Positions 1-7,737 of a stretch of 54,680 bases of DNA are shown one piece after another. The number at the start of each line of letters is the position of its first letter. Positions within the stretch are counted from its first letter, which is position 1. The notes beneath the pieces are model-generated. The model searched no databases and was not told the origin of the DNA. It worked only from the letters and a program-made list of their open reading frames with translations. The stretch is taken from contig JAFVEE010000037.1 in NCBI GenBank assembly GCA_017478085.1, positions 1 to 54,680 of the forward strand, in the 5' to 3' direction. This stretch comes from Prevotella sp. (GTDB taxonomy: Bacteria > Bacteroidota > Bacteroidia > Bacteroidales > Bacteroidaceae). The position numbers and the translations under genes were made by a program.

Positions 1-1519
1 GTATCATCTTGTGCAGGGCAATCCCGCGCTCGGCCACGCCGTTGATGTCTTTCTTGGCAAAGTGCCAGTACATGTCGGCATCAATCAGGCGGAAGATGAT
101 GGTCTTGTCGCCCACGAGTGCCTGGTCGTGGCTCTCGCAGTAGGAGATGGTCTTCTCGTCGGGGCGGCGGTTCTTCACCTCCCAGAAAATGCTACTGGGC
201 TTCCAGTTCTCGTCGCTCTGCTCCTTAATGGTCTTGATCCAATAGTCGGGAATGTTCATAGCCATGCGGTAGTCGAAGCCGTAGCCTCCGTCCTCGAACT
301 TAGCTGCCAAGCCGGGCATGCCGCTCACTTCCTCGGCAATGGTGATGGCATCGGGGTTCACCTCGTGAATGAGGCAGTTGGCCAGCGTCAGGTAGCAGAT
401 GGCGTTGTCGTCCTCATGACCATTGAAGTAGTCACCGTAGCCGCCGAAGGCCTCGCCCAGACCATGCGAGTAGTAGAGCATAGAGGTGACGCCGTCGAAT
501 CGGAAGCCGTCGAAGTGGAACTCCTCGAGCCAGTACTTGCAGTTAGAGAGCAGGAAGTGCAGTACGTCGTCCTTACCATAGTCGAAGCAAAGAGAGTCCC
601 AAGCCGGATGCTCGTGACGGTCGCCGGGATAGAAGAACTGGTTGGGATCGCCAGCCAGATTGCCCAAGCCTTCTACTTCGTTCTTAACTGCGTGACTATG
701 AACAATATCCATAATAACGCTAATGCCCAGCTTATGAGCCTCATCGATCAAGGCCTTCAGCTCCTCGGGTGTGCCGAAGCGGCTGCTGGGAGCGAAGAAC
801 GAGCTGACGTGATAGCCGAACGAGCCGTAGTAAGGGTGCTCCTGAATAGCCATAACCTGAATGGCGTTGTAGCCGTCCTTAGCCACGCGGGGCAGCACGT
901 TCAGGCGGAACTCGTCGTAGGTGCCTACCTTCTCGGCATCCTCACCCATGCCCACATGGCACTCGTAGATGAGCAGCGGGTTCTTCTTAGGACGGAAGCC
1001 AGCCTTCTTCCACACGTAGGGCACGGCAGGGTTCCACACCTGTGCCGAGAATATCTTCGTCTGGTCGTCCTGCACCACACGGCGGCACCAGGCGGGAATA
1101 CGCTCGCCCTCGCCACCGTTCCACTTCACCTTCATCTTGTACAGCTGACCGTGCTTCAGGTCTTTCTCCTTCAGCTTCAGCTCCCAGTTGCCAGTGCCCT
1201 CAATACGCTTGCAGCGGTACTTCTCATCTTCCTTCCAGTCGTTGAAGTCGCCTATGAGGTAGATGTCGGTAGCATTCGGTGCCCACTCGCGGAACACCCA
1301 TCCGCGCGTCAGCTTGTGCAGGCCGAAGTAGAGATGGCCCGTGGCAAAGTCGCTCAGCTTGATTTTTCCGTTCTTCGTCAGCTGGCTGATTTTCCACAAT
1401 GCGTGGTCGTGACGGCCGCGAATGGCATCCTCATAGGGTTCCAGCCATCCGTCGTTCTGTACGAGACCGATGTGTTTAGGAGTGGTCTCTTCTGCTTTCT
1501 TGATAACTTTCTTTGGCAT
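1..1519 (-). CDS. glgB: 1,4-alpha-glucan branching enzyme, 3' end outside window
   Basis: Glycoside hydrolase family 13 enzyme that makes alpha-1,6 branches in glycogen in the cytoplasm. The frame is open from the ATG at 1519 to the window edge (506 codons); branching enzymes of this type are about 670 residues, so the C-terminal quarter is missing. Visible motifs are FRFDGVTSM (catalytic Asp near residue 342), AEEVSGMPG (acid/base Glu near 396) and ESHDQALVGDKT near 460. This wording matches the eukaryote-like GH13_8 subgroup rather than E. coli GlgB. An N-terminal CBM48-like part (WAPNATDIYLIGDFNDW) precedes the barrel. It is last in a minus-strand run after the YhcH-family gene, 13 bases apart, so it is probably co-transcribed. 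A long open frame on the plus strand here is only its antisense shadow. Confidence 0.93.
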   Translation of the reverse strand, partial: MPKKVIKKAEETTPKHIGLVQNDGWLEPYEDAIRGRHDHALWKISQLTKNGKIKLSDFATGHLYFGLHKLTRGWVFREWAPNATDIYLIGDFNDWKEDEKYRCKRIEGTGNWELKLKEKDLKHGQLYKMKVKWNGGEGERIPAWCRRVVQDDQTKIFSAQVWNPAVPYVWKKAGFRPKKNPLLIYECHVGMGEDAEKVGTYDEFRLNVLPRVAKDGYNAIQVMAIQEHPYYGSFGYHVSSFFAPSSRFGTPEELKALIDEAHKLGISVIMDIVHSHAVKNEVEGLGNLAGDPNQFFYPGDRHEHPAWDSLCFDYGKDDVLHFLLSNCKYWLEEFHFDGFRFDGVTSMLYYSHGLGEAFGGYGDYFNGHEDDNAICYLTLANCLIHEVNPDAITIAEEVSGMPGLAAKFEDGGYGFDYRMAMNIPDYWIKTIKEQSDENWKPSSIFWEVKNRRPDEKTISYCESHDQALVGDKTIIFRLIDADMYWHFAKKDINGVAERGIALHKMI

Positions 1520-1532
1520 AATGGTATAGGGG

Positions 1533-1979
1533 TTATGCTTTTACCTTAAATATTGCTTTCTTGATTTCTGGTGCCATCGAGATGCAGGGGGCATGGCCGT
1601 CCTGGGGGAAGAAGATGGCAAACATACCGGGCTGGCAGTCAACAAAGCTCTCTGCCATCAGGTCACCATACTTTGTGATGTCCTTTTCGGCATTATACTC
1701 CAGCTCCGGCAGACGGCACAGGGGCGTGTAGCCATAGGTCTCAGGAGCATCGAGAGGAATCTGGATGTCGATCATCTTGACATGCGTTTCGAGCACGGCC
1801 TCGTCGGGGGCCTTGCCCTTGGCGGTAGTAATGTTCACAAACAGGTCTTTGTCCTTGATGAAGTGCTTGCCTGGCTCCAGGGTGTTCAAATCGTTCTCCT
1901 GCAGGAACTTCACCACATCCTTGAACAGAGGATTGACGTCCTGGTACTTGGCCAGATTGTCCAATGTGTCAATAATCAT
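1533..1979 (-). CDS. YhcH/YjgK/YiaL family protein (DUF386)
   Basis: A 148-residue protein of full family length, with the cupin-like fold known from YhcH, EbgC and NanQ. Members act as sugar anomerases or as small partners of glycosidases; NanQ is an N-acetylneuraminate anomerase. Visible family features are the start MIIDTLDNLAKY, the central ETHVKMIDIQIPLDAPE stretch and the C-terminal PGMFAIFFPQDGHAP, whose histidines are the likely metal ligands. The substrate cannot be read from the sequence. The gene lies 22 bases after the MORN gene and 13 before glgB, so it is probably in one operon with them; a carbohydrate role fits but is inference. Confidence 0.88.
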   Translation of the reverse strand: MIIDTLDNLAKYQDVNPLFKDVVKFLQENDLNTLEPGKHFIKDKDLFVNITTAKGKAPDEAVLETHVKMIDIQIPLDAPETYGYTPLCRLPELEYNAEKDITKYGDLMAESFVDCQPGMFAIFFPQDGHAPCISMAPEIKKAIFKVKA

Positions 1980-2001
1980 AGTCGTTTATGTTTTAAAGTT
2001 G

Positions 2002-3120
2002 TTAGTTTGTCTTGCGATAGCCTTTGTTATAGGTACCTTGCGCAATAACCTTGCCGTTACGGTCTTTCTCCACGAAAGCGCCGTCGCGCTTGCCTTCTAC
2101 ATACGTGCCTTCGAAGCGCTTGCCATCTTTACTCTCTTCTATGGCCTTGCCATGGCGCTGACCGTTCTTGAACGTGGCCTTATACTTAGTGCCGTCGGCC
2201 AGATGTCCTATACATTCGCCTTCAGCCAGGCCATTGCGGAACTGCCCGTCGACCACATCGCCCTGCTTCGTGGTCAGCTTGCCTTTGCCATTGGGCTGGT
2301 CGTTCAGCCACTGGCCGGTATAGGTGTTGCCATTCTGCCACACGAGCGTGCCCTGGCCATGCTTGTTACCCTCGCGGAACTGGCCAGTGTACTTGTCGCC
2401 ATTGGCATATTTGAAGATGCCAGTGCCCGAACGCTCGCCCTGCAAGTAGTCGCCCTCGTAGACATCGCCATTGGCAAAGCGATAGATGCCCTTGCCATGC
2501 TGAATGTCGTTCTGCCACATGCCCACATAGACATCGCCCGTGGCATAGCGAAAAGTACCCTTGCCGTTGCGCATATTGTTGGCCCACAGGCCTTCGTAGC
2601 TCGAACCGTCGGCCCAACAGAAGGTGCCCTTTCCACACTTACGGTCGTCACGCCACTCACCTGTGTAGAAGTCGCCGCTGACGAAGGTGTAGGTGCCGCG
2701 ACCGTCGCGCTTGTCCTCCTTCCACATGCCATCGTACTTGTCGCCGTTGAAGTAGTACATCACGCCATGACCCTGTTGATAGTCCTTGAACCACAGGCCC
2801 ACATATTTATTATTATTCATAAAATAGTAGGTGCCCTGGCCGTGCTGATGATCTTGCAACCACTCGCCCTCATACTTCTCGCCGTCGCTGAAAGTGTAGA
2901 CGCCCTGTCCCTGTCGTTTGCCTTTCACGTACTGGCCCTCATACCAGTCGCCATTCTTGTAGGTAGCCTTTCCCTTGCCATGCGGTTTGCCCGCCACCAT
3001 CTCGCCCTGATAATCACCACCGTCCTTCGTGGTAGTCGAGCCCAGAGTTATTTTCTGTGCCGAAACAGCGCTGGGTAATGCAAGGAAAAATGTCAAATAT
3101 ATTAAAGTACGTATCTTCAT
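2002..3120 (-). CDS. secreted MORN-repeat protein
   Basis: A 372-residue exported protein built almost entirely of MORN repeats. I start it at the ATG at 3120, because this gives a normal signal peptide (MKIRTLIYLTFFLALPSAVSAQ); a longer frame from 3168 adds 16 residues that run across the promoter. After the signal come about 14 tandem units of 23 residues with the pattern Y-x-G-x-(W/Y/F)...G-x-G-x-(Y/F)...(N/D)G-D. MORN units form an extended beta-ribbon and usually mediate protein or lipid contacts. No catalytic domain is present and its partner is unknown. The last units are more divergent. It is first of a three-gene run with the YhcH-family gene and glgB. Confidence 0.88.
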   Translation of the reverse strand: MKIRTLIYLTFFLALPSAVSAQKITLGSTTTKDGGDYQGEMVAGKPHGKGKATYKNGDWYEGQYVKGKRQGQGVYTFSDGEKYEGEWLQDHQHGQGTYYFMNNNKYVGLWFKDYQQGHGVMYYFNGDKYDGMWKEDKRDGRGTYTFVSGDFYTGEWRDDRKCGKGTFCWADGSSYEGLWANNMRNGKGTFRYATGDVYVGMWQNDIQHGKGIYRFANGDVYEGDYLQGERSGTGIFKYANGDKYTGQFREGNKHGQGTLVWQNGNTYTGQWLNDQPNGKGKLTTKQGDVVDGQFRNGLAEGECIGHLADGTKYKATFKNGQRHGKAIEESKDGKRFEGTYVEGKRDGAFVEKDRNGKVIAQGTYNKGYRKTN

Positions 3121-3147
3121 TTCGTTGTCAATGATGTTTTCAAACTC

Positions 3148-3178
3148 CAAAATTACGAAAAAACTCATATCAAAGCAA
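3148..3178 (-). promoter_or_regulatory. Bacteroidetes-type promoter of the MORN gene
   Basis: Read on the minus strand, TAATTTTG (3148-3155) fits the -7 consensus TAnnTTTG. A TTG (3176-3178) lies 20 bases upstream as -33 element. The start codon follows 27 bases after the -7 box. The call rests on consensus match and spacing only. Confidence 0.6.
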
Positions 3179-3227
3179 GAAGACGAATAAAAAATTAGGA
3201 ATTATTAATTATCTATGACAAAACCGC

Positions 3228-3257
3228 TTGTCATTTCAGAATATTTACATATCTTTG
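3228..3257 (+). promoter_or_regulatory. promoter of the asparaginase gene
   Basis: TTG (3228-3230) and TATCTTTG (3250-3257) are separated by 19 bases, a textbook Bacteroidetes sigma-ABfr arrangement. The ATG of the asparaginase lies 30 bases downstream. It is divergent from the MORN promoter in the same 167-base gap. Confidence 0.7.
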
Positions 3258-3287
3258 CACCGCAATCACTAACTTTTAAGGCAAAGC

Positions 3288-4316
3288 ATGCAGAGCAAAG
3301 TTCTTCTTATCTATACCGGCGGCACCATCGGTATGAACCGCAATCCGCTGACCAAGGCCCTCGAGCCGTTCGACTTCGAACAACTGTTGCAGAATGTGCC
3401 CGAACTAAAACAGTTCGACACACAGATCAGCACGTATCAGTTCTCGCCCCCTATTGACTCAAGCGACATGTCGCCCCGCTTGTGGACAGAACTGAGCCAC
3501 GTCATAGCCGACAGGTATGATGACTATGACGGTTTCGTGGTTCTGCACGGTACCGACACAATGGCTTTCACTGCTTCGGCCCTAAGCTACATGCTGGAGA
3601 ACCTGACCAAGCCTGTCATCTTCACAGGCTCGCAGCTGCCCATTGGCCAGTTGCGCACCGACGGCAAGGAGAACCTGATCACCTCCATTGAGATGGCTGC
3701 CGCACGCCATCAGGATGGCACGGCACTGGTGCCCGAAGTGGGCATCTACTTCAATGGTCACCTGATGCGAGGCAACCGCACCACCAAGCAGAGTGCCGAC
3801 GAGTTCAACGCCTTCGAGTCGTTCAACTATCCGCACCTGGCACAAGCGGGCGTCAACATCGTGTATCACGAAGACCACATCCTGCGGCCCGACTTCAAGA
3901 AGCCAATGAAGCCTCATTTCCAGCTCGACAACAATGTCATCATCTTCTCGCTCTTTCCCGGCATTCGCGAAGATCTCATACGCCATATCATTGCCACACC
4001 CAACCTACGCAGCATTGTGATGCGCACCTTCGGCAGTGGCAACGCCCCGCAGAGTCCCTGGCTCATCAGTGCGCTTAGGGAGGGCACCCGCCGGGGCAAG
4101 GTCATCGTGAACATCAGCCAGTGTCTGCAAGGCAAGGTGGAGATGGGCCGCTACGACACGGGCTATCAGCTGAAGGAGGCGGGCGTCATCAGTGGTTACG
4201 ACTCTACGGTAGAGAGTGCCGTCACCAAACTCATGTTCCTACAATCGCACTACGACGATCCCGACCAAGTTCGCCGCTACATGCAGCGCAGCATCAGGGG
4301 TGAAATCACTGTATAA
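3288..4316 (+). CDS. ansA: type I L-asparaginase
   Basis: Hydrolyses L-asparagine to aspartate and ammonia. At 342 residues without a signal peptide, it is the cytoplasmic type I form. Both catalytic threonine motifs are visible: YTGGTIGM (residues 9-16) and LHGTDTMAFTASAL (near 90-100), followed by GSQLPIGQLRTDGKENL. The C-terminal half carries the small-domain motifs MRTFGSGNAP and the allosteric region of the type I family. The start at 3288 is the only ATG that leaves the N-terminal beta strand (SKVLLIYTGGT) intact. The gene is monocistronic, with its own promoter and a hairpin after the stop. Confidence 0.95.
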   Translation: MQSKVLLIYTGGTIGMNRNPLTKALEPFDFEQLLQNVPELKQFDTQISTYQFSPPIDSSDMSPRLWTELSHVIADRYDDYDGFVVLHGTDTMAFTASALSYMLENLTKPVIFTGSQLPIGQLRTDGKENLITSIEMAAARHQDGTALVPEVGIYFNGHLMRGNRTTKQSADEFNAFESFNYPHLAQAGVNIVYHEDHILRPDFKKPMKPHFQLDNNVIIFSLFPGIREDLIRHIIATPNLRSIVMRTFGSGNAPQSPWLISALREGTRRGKVIVNISQCLQGKVEMGRYDTGYQLKEAGVISGYDSTVESAVTKLMFLQSHYDDPDQVRRYMQRSIRGEITV

Positions 4317-4327
4317 GGGGAAACAGA

Positions 4328-4366
4328 AAATCCGCAAGTAGCTGCCATTCAGCTTCTTGCGGATTT
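4328..4366. terminator. bidirectional hairpin between ansA and tRNA-Arg
   Basis: An 11-base arm (4328-4338) pairs perfectly with 4356-4366, and an inner AGCTG/CAGCT pair extends the stem around a five-base loop. AAA/TTT tracts sit at the stem ends, so it could stop transcription from both directions: ansA from the left and the tRNA from the right. Confidence 0.6.
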
Positions 4367-4373
4367 GCTTCAG

Positions 4374-4447
4374 TGATTCCGTTGGGACTCGAACCCAAGG
4401 CCTACTGCTTAGAAGGCAGTTGCTCTATCCAGCTGAGCTACGGAACC
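4374..4447 (-). tRNA. tRNA-Arg(UCU)
   Basis: A complete 74-base cloverleaf read on the minus strand. The acceptor stem is GGTTCCG with CGGAATC; the D stem is GCTC/GAGC; the anticodon stem is ACTGC/GCAGT with loop CTTCTAA, giving anticodon TCT for AGA codons; the T arm is TTGGG-TTCGAGT-CCCAA. The discriminator is A and the 3' CCA is not encoded. Confidence 0.96.
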
Positions 4448-4467
4448 ATCTTGGTGATAAGCGGGTG

Positions 4468-4498
4468 CAAAGGTAGTCATTTTTTTGCTAACCGCCAA
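4468..4498 (-). promoter_or_regulatory. promoter of tRNA-Arg(UCU)
   Basis: On the minus strand, TACCTTTG (4468-4475) has a TTG (4496-4498) 20 bases upstream. The -7 box is the same octamer used by the other tRNA-Arg gene at 40134 and by glnS at 12792. The mature tRNA begins 20 bases downstream. Confidence 0.7.
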
Positions 4499-4502
4499 AT
4501 TT

Positions 4503-5300
4503 TCAGACCTTAAATCTAATGTAAGCACGGTCATCAAACGAATTATTTCCTTCTGAAAAGGCTTTGGTAGCCTTAAAAACACCAATATTCAGCGGGTCAT
4601 TCTGTCGCTGATGGGCTAACCTTGCTTCTGAAGCTTCGAGCGTAGGCTCCAAGAAAGGATAGCCATCACTGGCCAATACTATCTCCCAAGGTTGGAAGTC
4701 GAGCGTGAGCACGCGCACCTTCTGCTCGGGGATGGGAAAGCCGTCGACCACTGCATAGACCTTGTTCTGTTGTTGCATTGCCTGAAGCATGTGGGGAATG
4801 ATAGCAGCACGGGCTGTATCGTTGACCAGGAAAGACTCTTTAGGCTGGCTACTGGCATTGATGATGGCAGCACGCTCCTCGGCCAGTTGCTGCTCGTAGG
4901 GTTTAGGATTGTCGTAGTATTCTCCACCCACCACACAATGACAGTCGCCCACCATCCATATTTCACGGCGCAAGCGGCTATAGACGATGCACGAGGCAGT
5001 GAGCCGTTCCTCGGGATGCTCAGTCAGTCGTGGCAGCTGGCCTTTGCGGTAGTGACGGGCTATGGCACGGGTGGCCCCGATACAGAACTGATGGCAGGAC
5101 AAGTCTTTGGGGGCCTTTCTCAGGAACTTCGTTATGAGCAACATAGCATAGCGACCATTCGAAGAGAACAGGCTGTAGCGACGGTCGGTCTTGCTGGTTG
5201 AGCCGTCGATAACGGCAATGAAATCGTCAGTGACGACGATTCCGTCTTCGCTTTTCTTCGCGGGGTTCTTGGGGATGAGGGTCTGCTCGATGATGGTCAT
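4503..5300 (-). CDS. divergent PP2C-like (PPM) phosphatase family protein
   Basis: A 265-residue protein I place in the PPM/PP2C phosphatase fold from the order of its acidic motifs: TDDFIAVIDGSTSK (near residue 25), GDCHCVV (near 125), VLASDGYPFL (near 215) and a C-terminal FDDRAYIRF. These match the four metal-binding regions of the family, although the usual DGHGG is replaced by DGSTS, so activity is uncertain. I start it at ATG 5300. An upstream ATG at 5444 in the same frame would add 48 residues of SPIGPM-type repeats encoded by a 9-base tandem repeat, which is unlikely to be real N-terminal sequence. The first 74 bases overlap the 3' end of the YgiQ-type gene in another frame. Confidence 0.6.
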   Translation of the reverse strand: MTIIEQTLIPKNPAKKSEDGIVVTDDFIAVIDGSTSKTDRRYSLFSSNGRYAMLLITKFLRKAPKDLSCHQFCIGATRAIARHYRKGQLPRLTEHPEERLTASCIVYSRLRREIWMVGDCHCVVGGEYYDNPKPYEQQLAEERAAIINASSQPKESFLVNDTARAAIIPHMLQAMQQQNKVYAVVDGFPIPEQKVRVLTLDFQPWEIVLASDGYPFLEPTLEASEARLAHQRQNDPLNIGVFKATKAFSEGNNSFDDRAYIRFKV

Positions 5301-7314
5301 AGTGAGAAGTTGGGGATTGGGGGGAGTTGGGGTTATAGGGCTTATGGGGCTTATGGGGCTCATAGGACTTATAGGGCCTATTGGACTCATAGGACCTATT
5401 GGACTCATAGGACCTATTGGACTCATAGGACCTATTAGGCTCATAGAGCCTGGGGATGAGGTCTGGGCGGCCTATGCGGCGCAGGCTCTGCTCGATAGAA
5501 CGCCGCTCCTCGGGCTTGTACCAGAAGAAATACTGCCGCTGGGCCAGCTTCTCGCGCGGGGTCTTGGCCGAGAAAACAGGCTGTAGCGTGTAAGGGTCAT
5601 AGCCAGTGTACCACATCTCTGTGGCAATGGTCATGGGTGTTGGGGTGAAGTCTTGCACCTGCTCCAGCTGGAAGTCCATCTGCTTAGTGAGCACGGCCAG
5701 CTCGGCCATGTCTTCCTCGCGACAGCCAGGATGACTGGAGATGAAATAAGGTATGATCTGCTGGCGCAGACCCTCCTCGCGATTCACGCGGTCGAAGATG
5801 CGCTTGAACTCGCCAAACTGGCTGAACGAAGGCTTGCGCATAAGCCATAGCACGCGGTCGCTGGTGTGTTCTGGGGCCACCTTCAGTCGCCCGCTCACGT
5901 GGCGGCTGATGAGCTCACGGGTATATTCACGAGCTGCCTGGTTGGCGGCCTCATCCTTACTTTTATACAGCAAGAGGTCATAGCGCACGCCACTGCCAAT
6001 GAAGCTCTTCTTCACTTCTGGCAGGGCATCGACAGCGCGATAGATCTCAAGCAGGCGCGAATGGTTCGTATCCAGATTAGGGCATACCTGCGGATGAATG
6101 CAACTGGGACGCTTACAACGCTCACAGGCATTCTTGTTTCGGCCATGCATGCCGTACATATTGGCCGAAGGTCCTCCCAGGTCGGAGAGGTAGCCTTTGA
6201 AGTCGGGCATCTGCACCACCTGCTTCACTTCGCGGAGGATGCTCTCCTTGGAGCGACAGGCTATGAACTTACCTTGATGGGCCGAGATAGTACAAAAAGC
6301 ACAGCCACCGAAGCACCCCCGATGCAGGCACACCGAGTGTTTAATCATCTCGAAGGCTGGTATGCGCTTGCCCTTGTACTTGGGATGCGGCTGACGCGTA
6401 TAAGGCAGATCGTAGGAGGCATCGAGTTCTTCAGTGGTCATAGGAGGATAAGGAGGATTGACCACCACATACTGACCGTCGACACCCTGCAACAACCGCT
6501 GGGCATGCATCATGTTCGACTGTTCCTCAATATGACGGTAGTTCTCGGCCTCGGCCCGTTTGTCGCGCAGACACTCCTCGTGCGAATGCAAAACGATATC
6601 AGTATCTTTGATGCCACCAAAAATACTGTTTGCTGGTGCCAAATATACTGTTTGAGGTATGTTTCTAATATCTTTGATATTTTCCCCCTCGCTCAGTCTA
6701 CGGGCTATCTCGACAATAGGCTTTTCGCCCATGCCATAGATAATCAAGTCGCCACCCGAATCGCACAAGATGCACTTACGCAACGAGTCCTGCCAGTAGT
6801 CGTAGTGGGTGAGCCGGCGCAGCGAGGCCTCGATGCCGCCCAGCACCACCGGTACGTCGGGGTACAGCTGCTTCAGAATCTTCGAGTAGACAATGGTAGG
6901 GTATTCCGGCCTAAGGTCGTGACGACCATCGGGCGAATAGGCATCCTCCGAACGCAGGCGGCGTGCAGCTGTGTACTTGTTGACCATCGAATCCATGCAA
7001 CCAGGGGCGATGCCGAAGAACAGGCGCGGGCGCCCCAGCTTCTTGAAGTCGCGAAAGTCACCATGCCAGTCGGGTTGCGGCACGATGGCCACCCGATAGC
7101 CCGTAGCCTCCAGGGTTCGACCGATGACGGCTGCGCCAAACGAAGGGTGATCGATGTAGGCATCGCCCGAGAACAGGATGACGTCGACACCGTCATCCCA
7201 TCCCCGGAGTTCCAGTTCCTTTTTAGTAGTAGGAAGGAAATCGGTCAGTAAAGGCCCACCCAAGCCCTCCCTAAGGGAGGGATGTTTGGATAGATGTTCT
7301 GACTGCTTTGTCAT
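5227..7314 (-). CDS. YgiQ-family radical SAM protein with repeat-derived ends
   Basis: A radical SAM enzyme of the YgiQ/UPF0313 family, whose substrate is unknown. The core begins FLPTTKKELELRG and contains GDAYIDHPSFG, the cluster motif CFGGCAFC near residue 333 (three cysteines in CX3CX2C spacing), and a second cysteine cluster (CERCKRPSC...C) near 395. The total is 695 residues. Both ends look extended: the first 20 or so residues are encoded by an inverted repeat (KHPSLREGLGGP), and the last 70 start with YESNRS units from a 9-base tandem repeat, then read through the start of the next gene in a foreign frame. The true start may lie at a later codon near 7250. It heads the pair with the PP2C-like gene. 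Confidence 0.9.
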   Translation of the reverse strand: MTKQSEHLSKHPSLREGLGGPLLTDFLPTTKKELELRGWDDGVDVILFSGDAYIDHPSFGAAVIGRTLEATGYRVAIVPQPDWHGDFRDFKKLGRPRLFFGIAPGCMDSMVNKYTAARRLRSEDAYSPDGRHDLRPEYPTIVYSKILKQLYPDVPVVLGGIEASLRRLTHYDYWQDSLRKCILCDSGGDLIIYGMGEKPIVEIARRLSEGENIKDIRNIPQTVYLAPANSIFGGIKDTDIVLHSHEECLRDKRAEAENYRHIEEQSNMMHAQRLLQGVDGQYVVVNPPYPPMTTEELDASYDLPYTRQPHPKYKGKRIPAFEMIKHSVCLHRGCFGGCAFCTISAHQGKFIACRSKESILREVKQVVQMPDFKGYLSDLGGPSANMYGMHGRNKNACERCKRPSCIHPQVCPNLDTNHSRLLEIYRAVDALPEVKKSFIGSGVRYDLLLYKSKDEAANQAAREYTRELISRHVSGRLKVAPEHTSDRVLWLMRKPSFSQFGEFKRIFDRVNREEGLRQQIIPYFISSHPGCREEDMAELAVLTKQMDFQLEQVQDFTPTPMTIATEMWYTGYDPYTLQPVFSAKTPREKLAQRQYFFWYKPEERRSIEQSLRRIGRPDLIPRLYEPNRSYESNRSYESNRSYESNRPYKSYEPHKPHKPYNPNSPQSPTSHYDHHRADPHPQEPREEKRRRNRRH
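5333..5449. repeat. 9-base tandem repeat, 13 units, inside coding sequence
   Basis: Thirteen contiguous 9-base units. Read on the minus strand they follow the pattern R-Y-CC-H-ATA-R (for example GTCCAATAG and GTCCTATGA). Inside it an 18-base pair of units repeats three times exactly. Because 9 is a multiple of 3, both same-strand frames stay open: one encodes YESNRS units in the YgiQ-type protein, the other SPIGPM units upstream of the PP2C-like gene. Related units occur at 46260 and 43632. Confidence 0.95.
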
Positions 7315-7353
7315 TTCTTTTTAGGTATTACCTTGGGAGGGCTTGGGTGGGCC
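7253..7353. repeat. 19-base inverted repeat around the start of the YgiQ-type gene
   Basis: Bases 7253-7271 are the perfect reverse complement of 7335-7353. The left arm also holds a second palindrome, CCCTCCC-TAA-GGGAGGG (7265-7281). The gene's start codon (7312-7314) lies between the arms, so in the mRNA it would sit in the loop of a long GC-rich hairpin. The left arm is translated as part of the N-terminus. The pattern looks like a dispersed genomic repeat rather than a conserved leader. Confidence 0.85.
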
Positions 7354-7358
7354 CTCTT

Positions 7359-7706
7359 TTAATTAAAAGGCGTGCCCTGGAAGGCCCGTGTGGTCATGCC
7401 CAGATTATCATTGGCCTGGTTCTTCCAGTTAATGAAGAGCAGCACTAACTGCTGCAAACCGAAAGCCTTCATATTGGGGTTGTAGACAACATCGAGGCAG
7501 AGGTCGAGAAGGGCCTTGTCCTTGCCAGCCTCCGACTCCAGGAGCGAGCGAATGTTCAGCTTCAGCTTGTCGAGCACTTGTTCGTCGACATAGCCATTCG
7601 AATCGATGAGGTCACGGAACAACTGATACTGTTCGATCGTGAGCAGGTGCTGCTCACTGATTTCGATACTTCTGGTGCCCGATGGATTTGCTTGAATCTT
7701 TGCCAT
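7359..7706 (-). CDS. hypothetical 115-residue protein
   Basis: I do not recognise this family. The 115 residues are mostly predicted helix, without signal peptide, membrane segment or cysteines beyond one. The start (MAKIQANPSGTRSIEISEQH) follows a short gap of 31 bases after the amidase gene, so it is probably the last gene of that operon. The middle (YQLFRDLIDSNGYVDEQVLDKLKLNIRSLLE) has the look of a small soluble adaptor. Its length, normal codon use and clean spacing support a real gene; function is unknown. Confidence 0.7.
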   Translation of the reverse strand: MAKIQANPSGTRSIEISEQHLLTIEQYQLFRDLIDSNGYVDEQVLDKLKLNIRSLLESEAGKDKALLDLCLDVVYNPNMKAFGLQQLVLLFINWKNQANDNLGMTTRAFQGTPFN

Positions 7707-7737
7707 AGTAGAATAAATGTGTTTTTGTTAGTGAGTA

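Noticed and set aside
11-1549. 512-codon open frame on the plus strand
   Set aside because: It is antisense to glgB, whose minus-strand frame carries all GH13 motifs. High GC codons leave long open antisense frames throughout this window.
3121-3168. Longer N-terminus for the MORN protein
   Set aside because: It crosses the -7 box and would bury the signal peptide.
5191-5586. Plus-strand frame with GLIGPI repeats
   Set aside because: A translation of the 9-base repeat antisense to two real genes; nothing else in it resembles a protein family.
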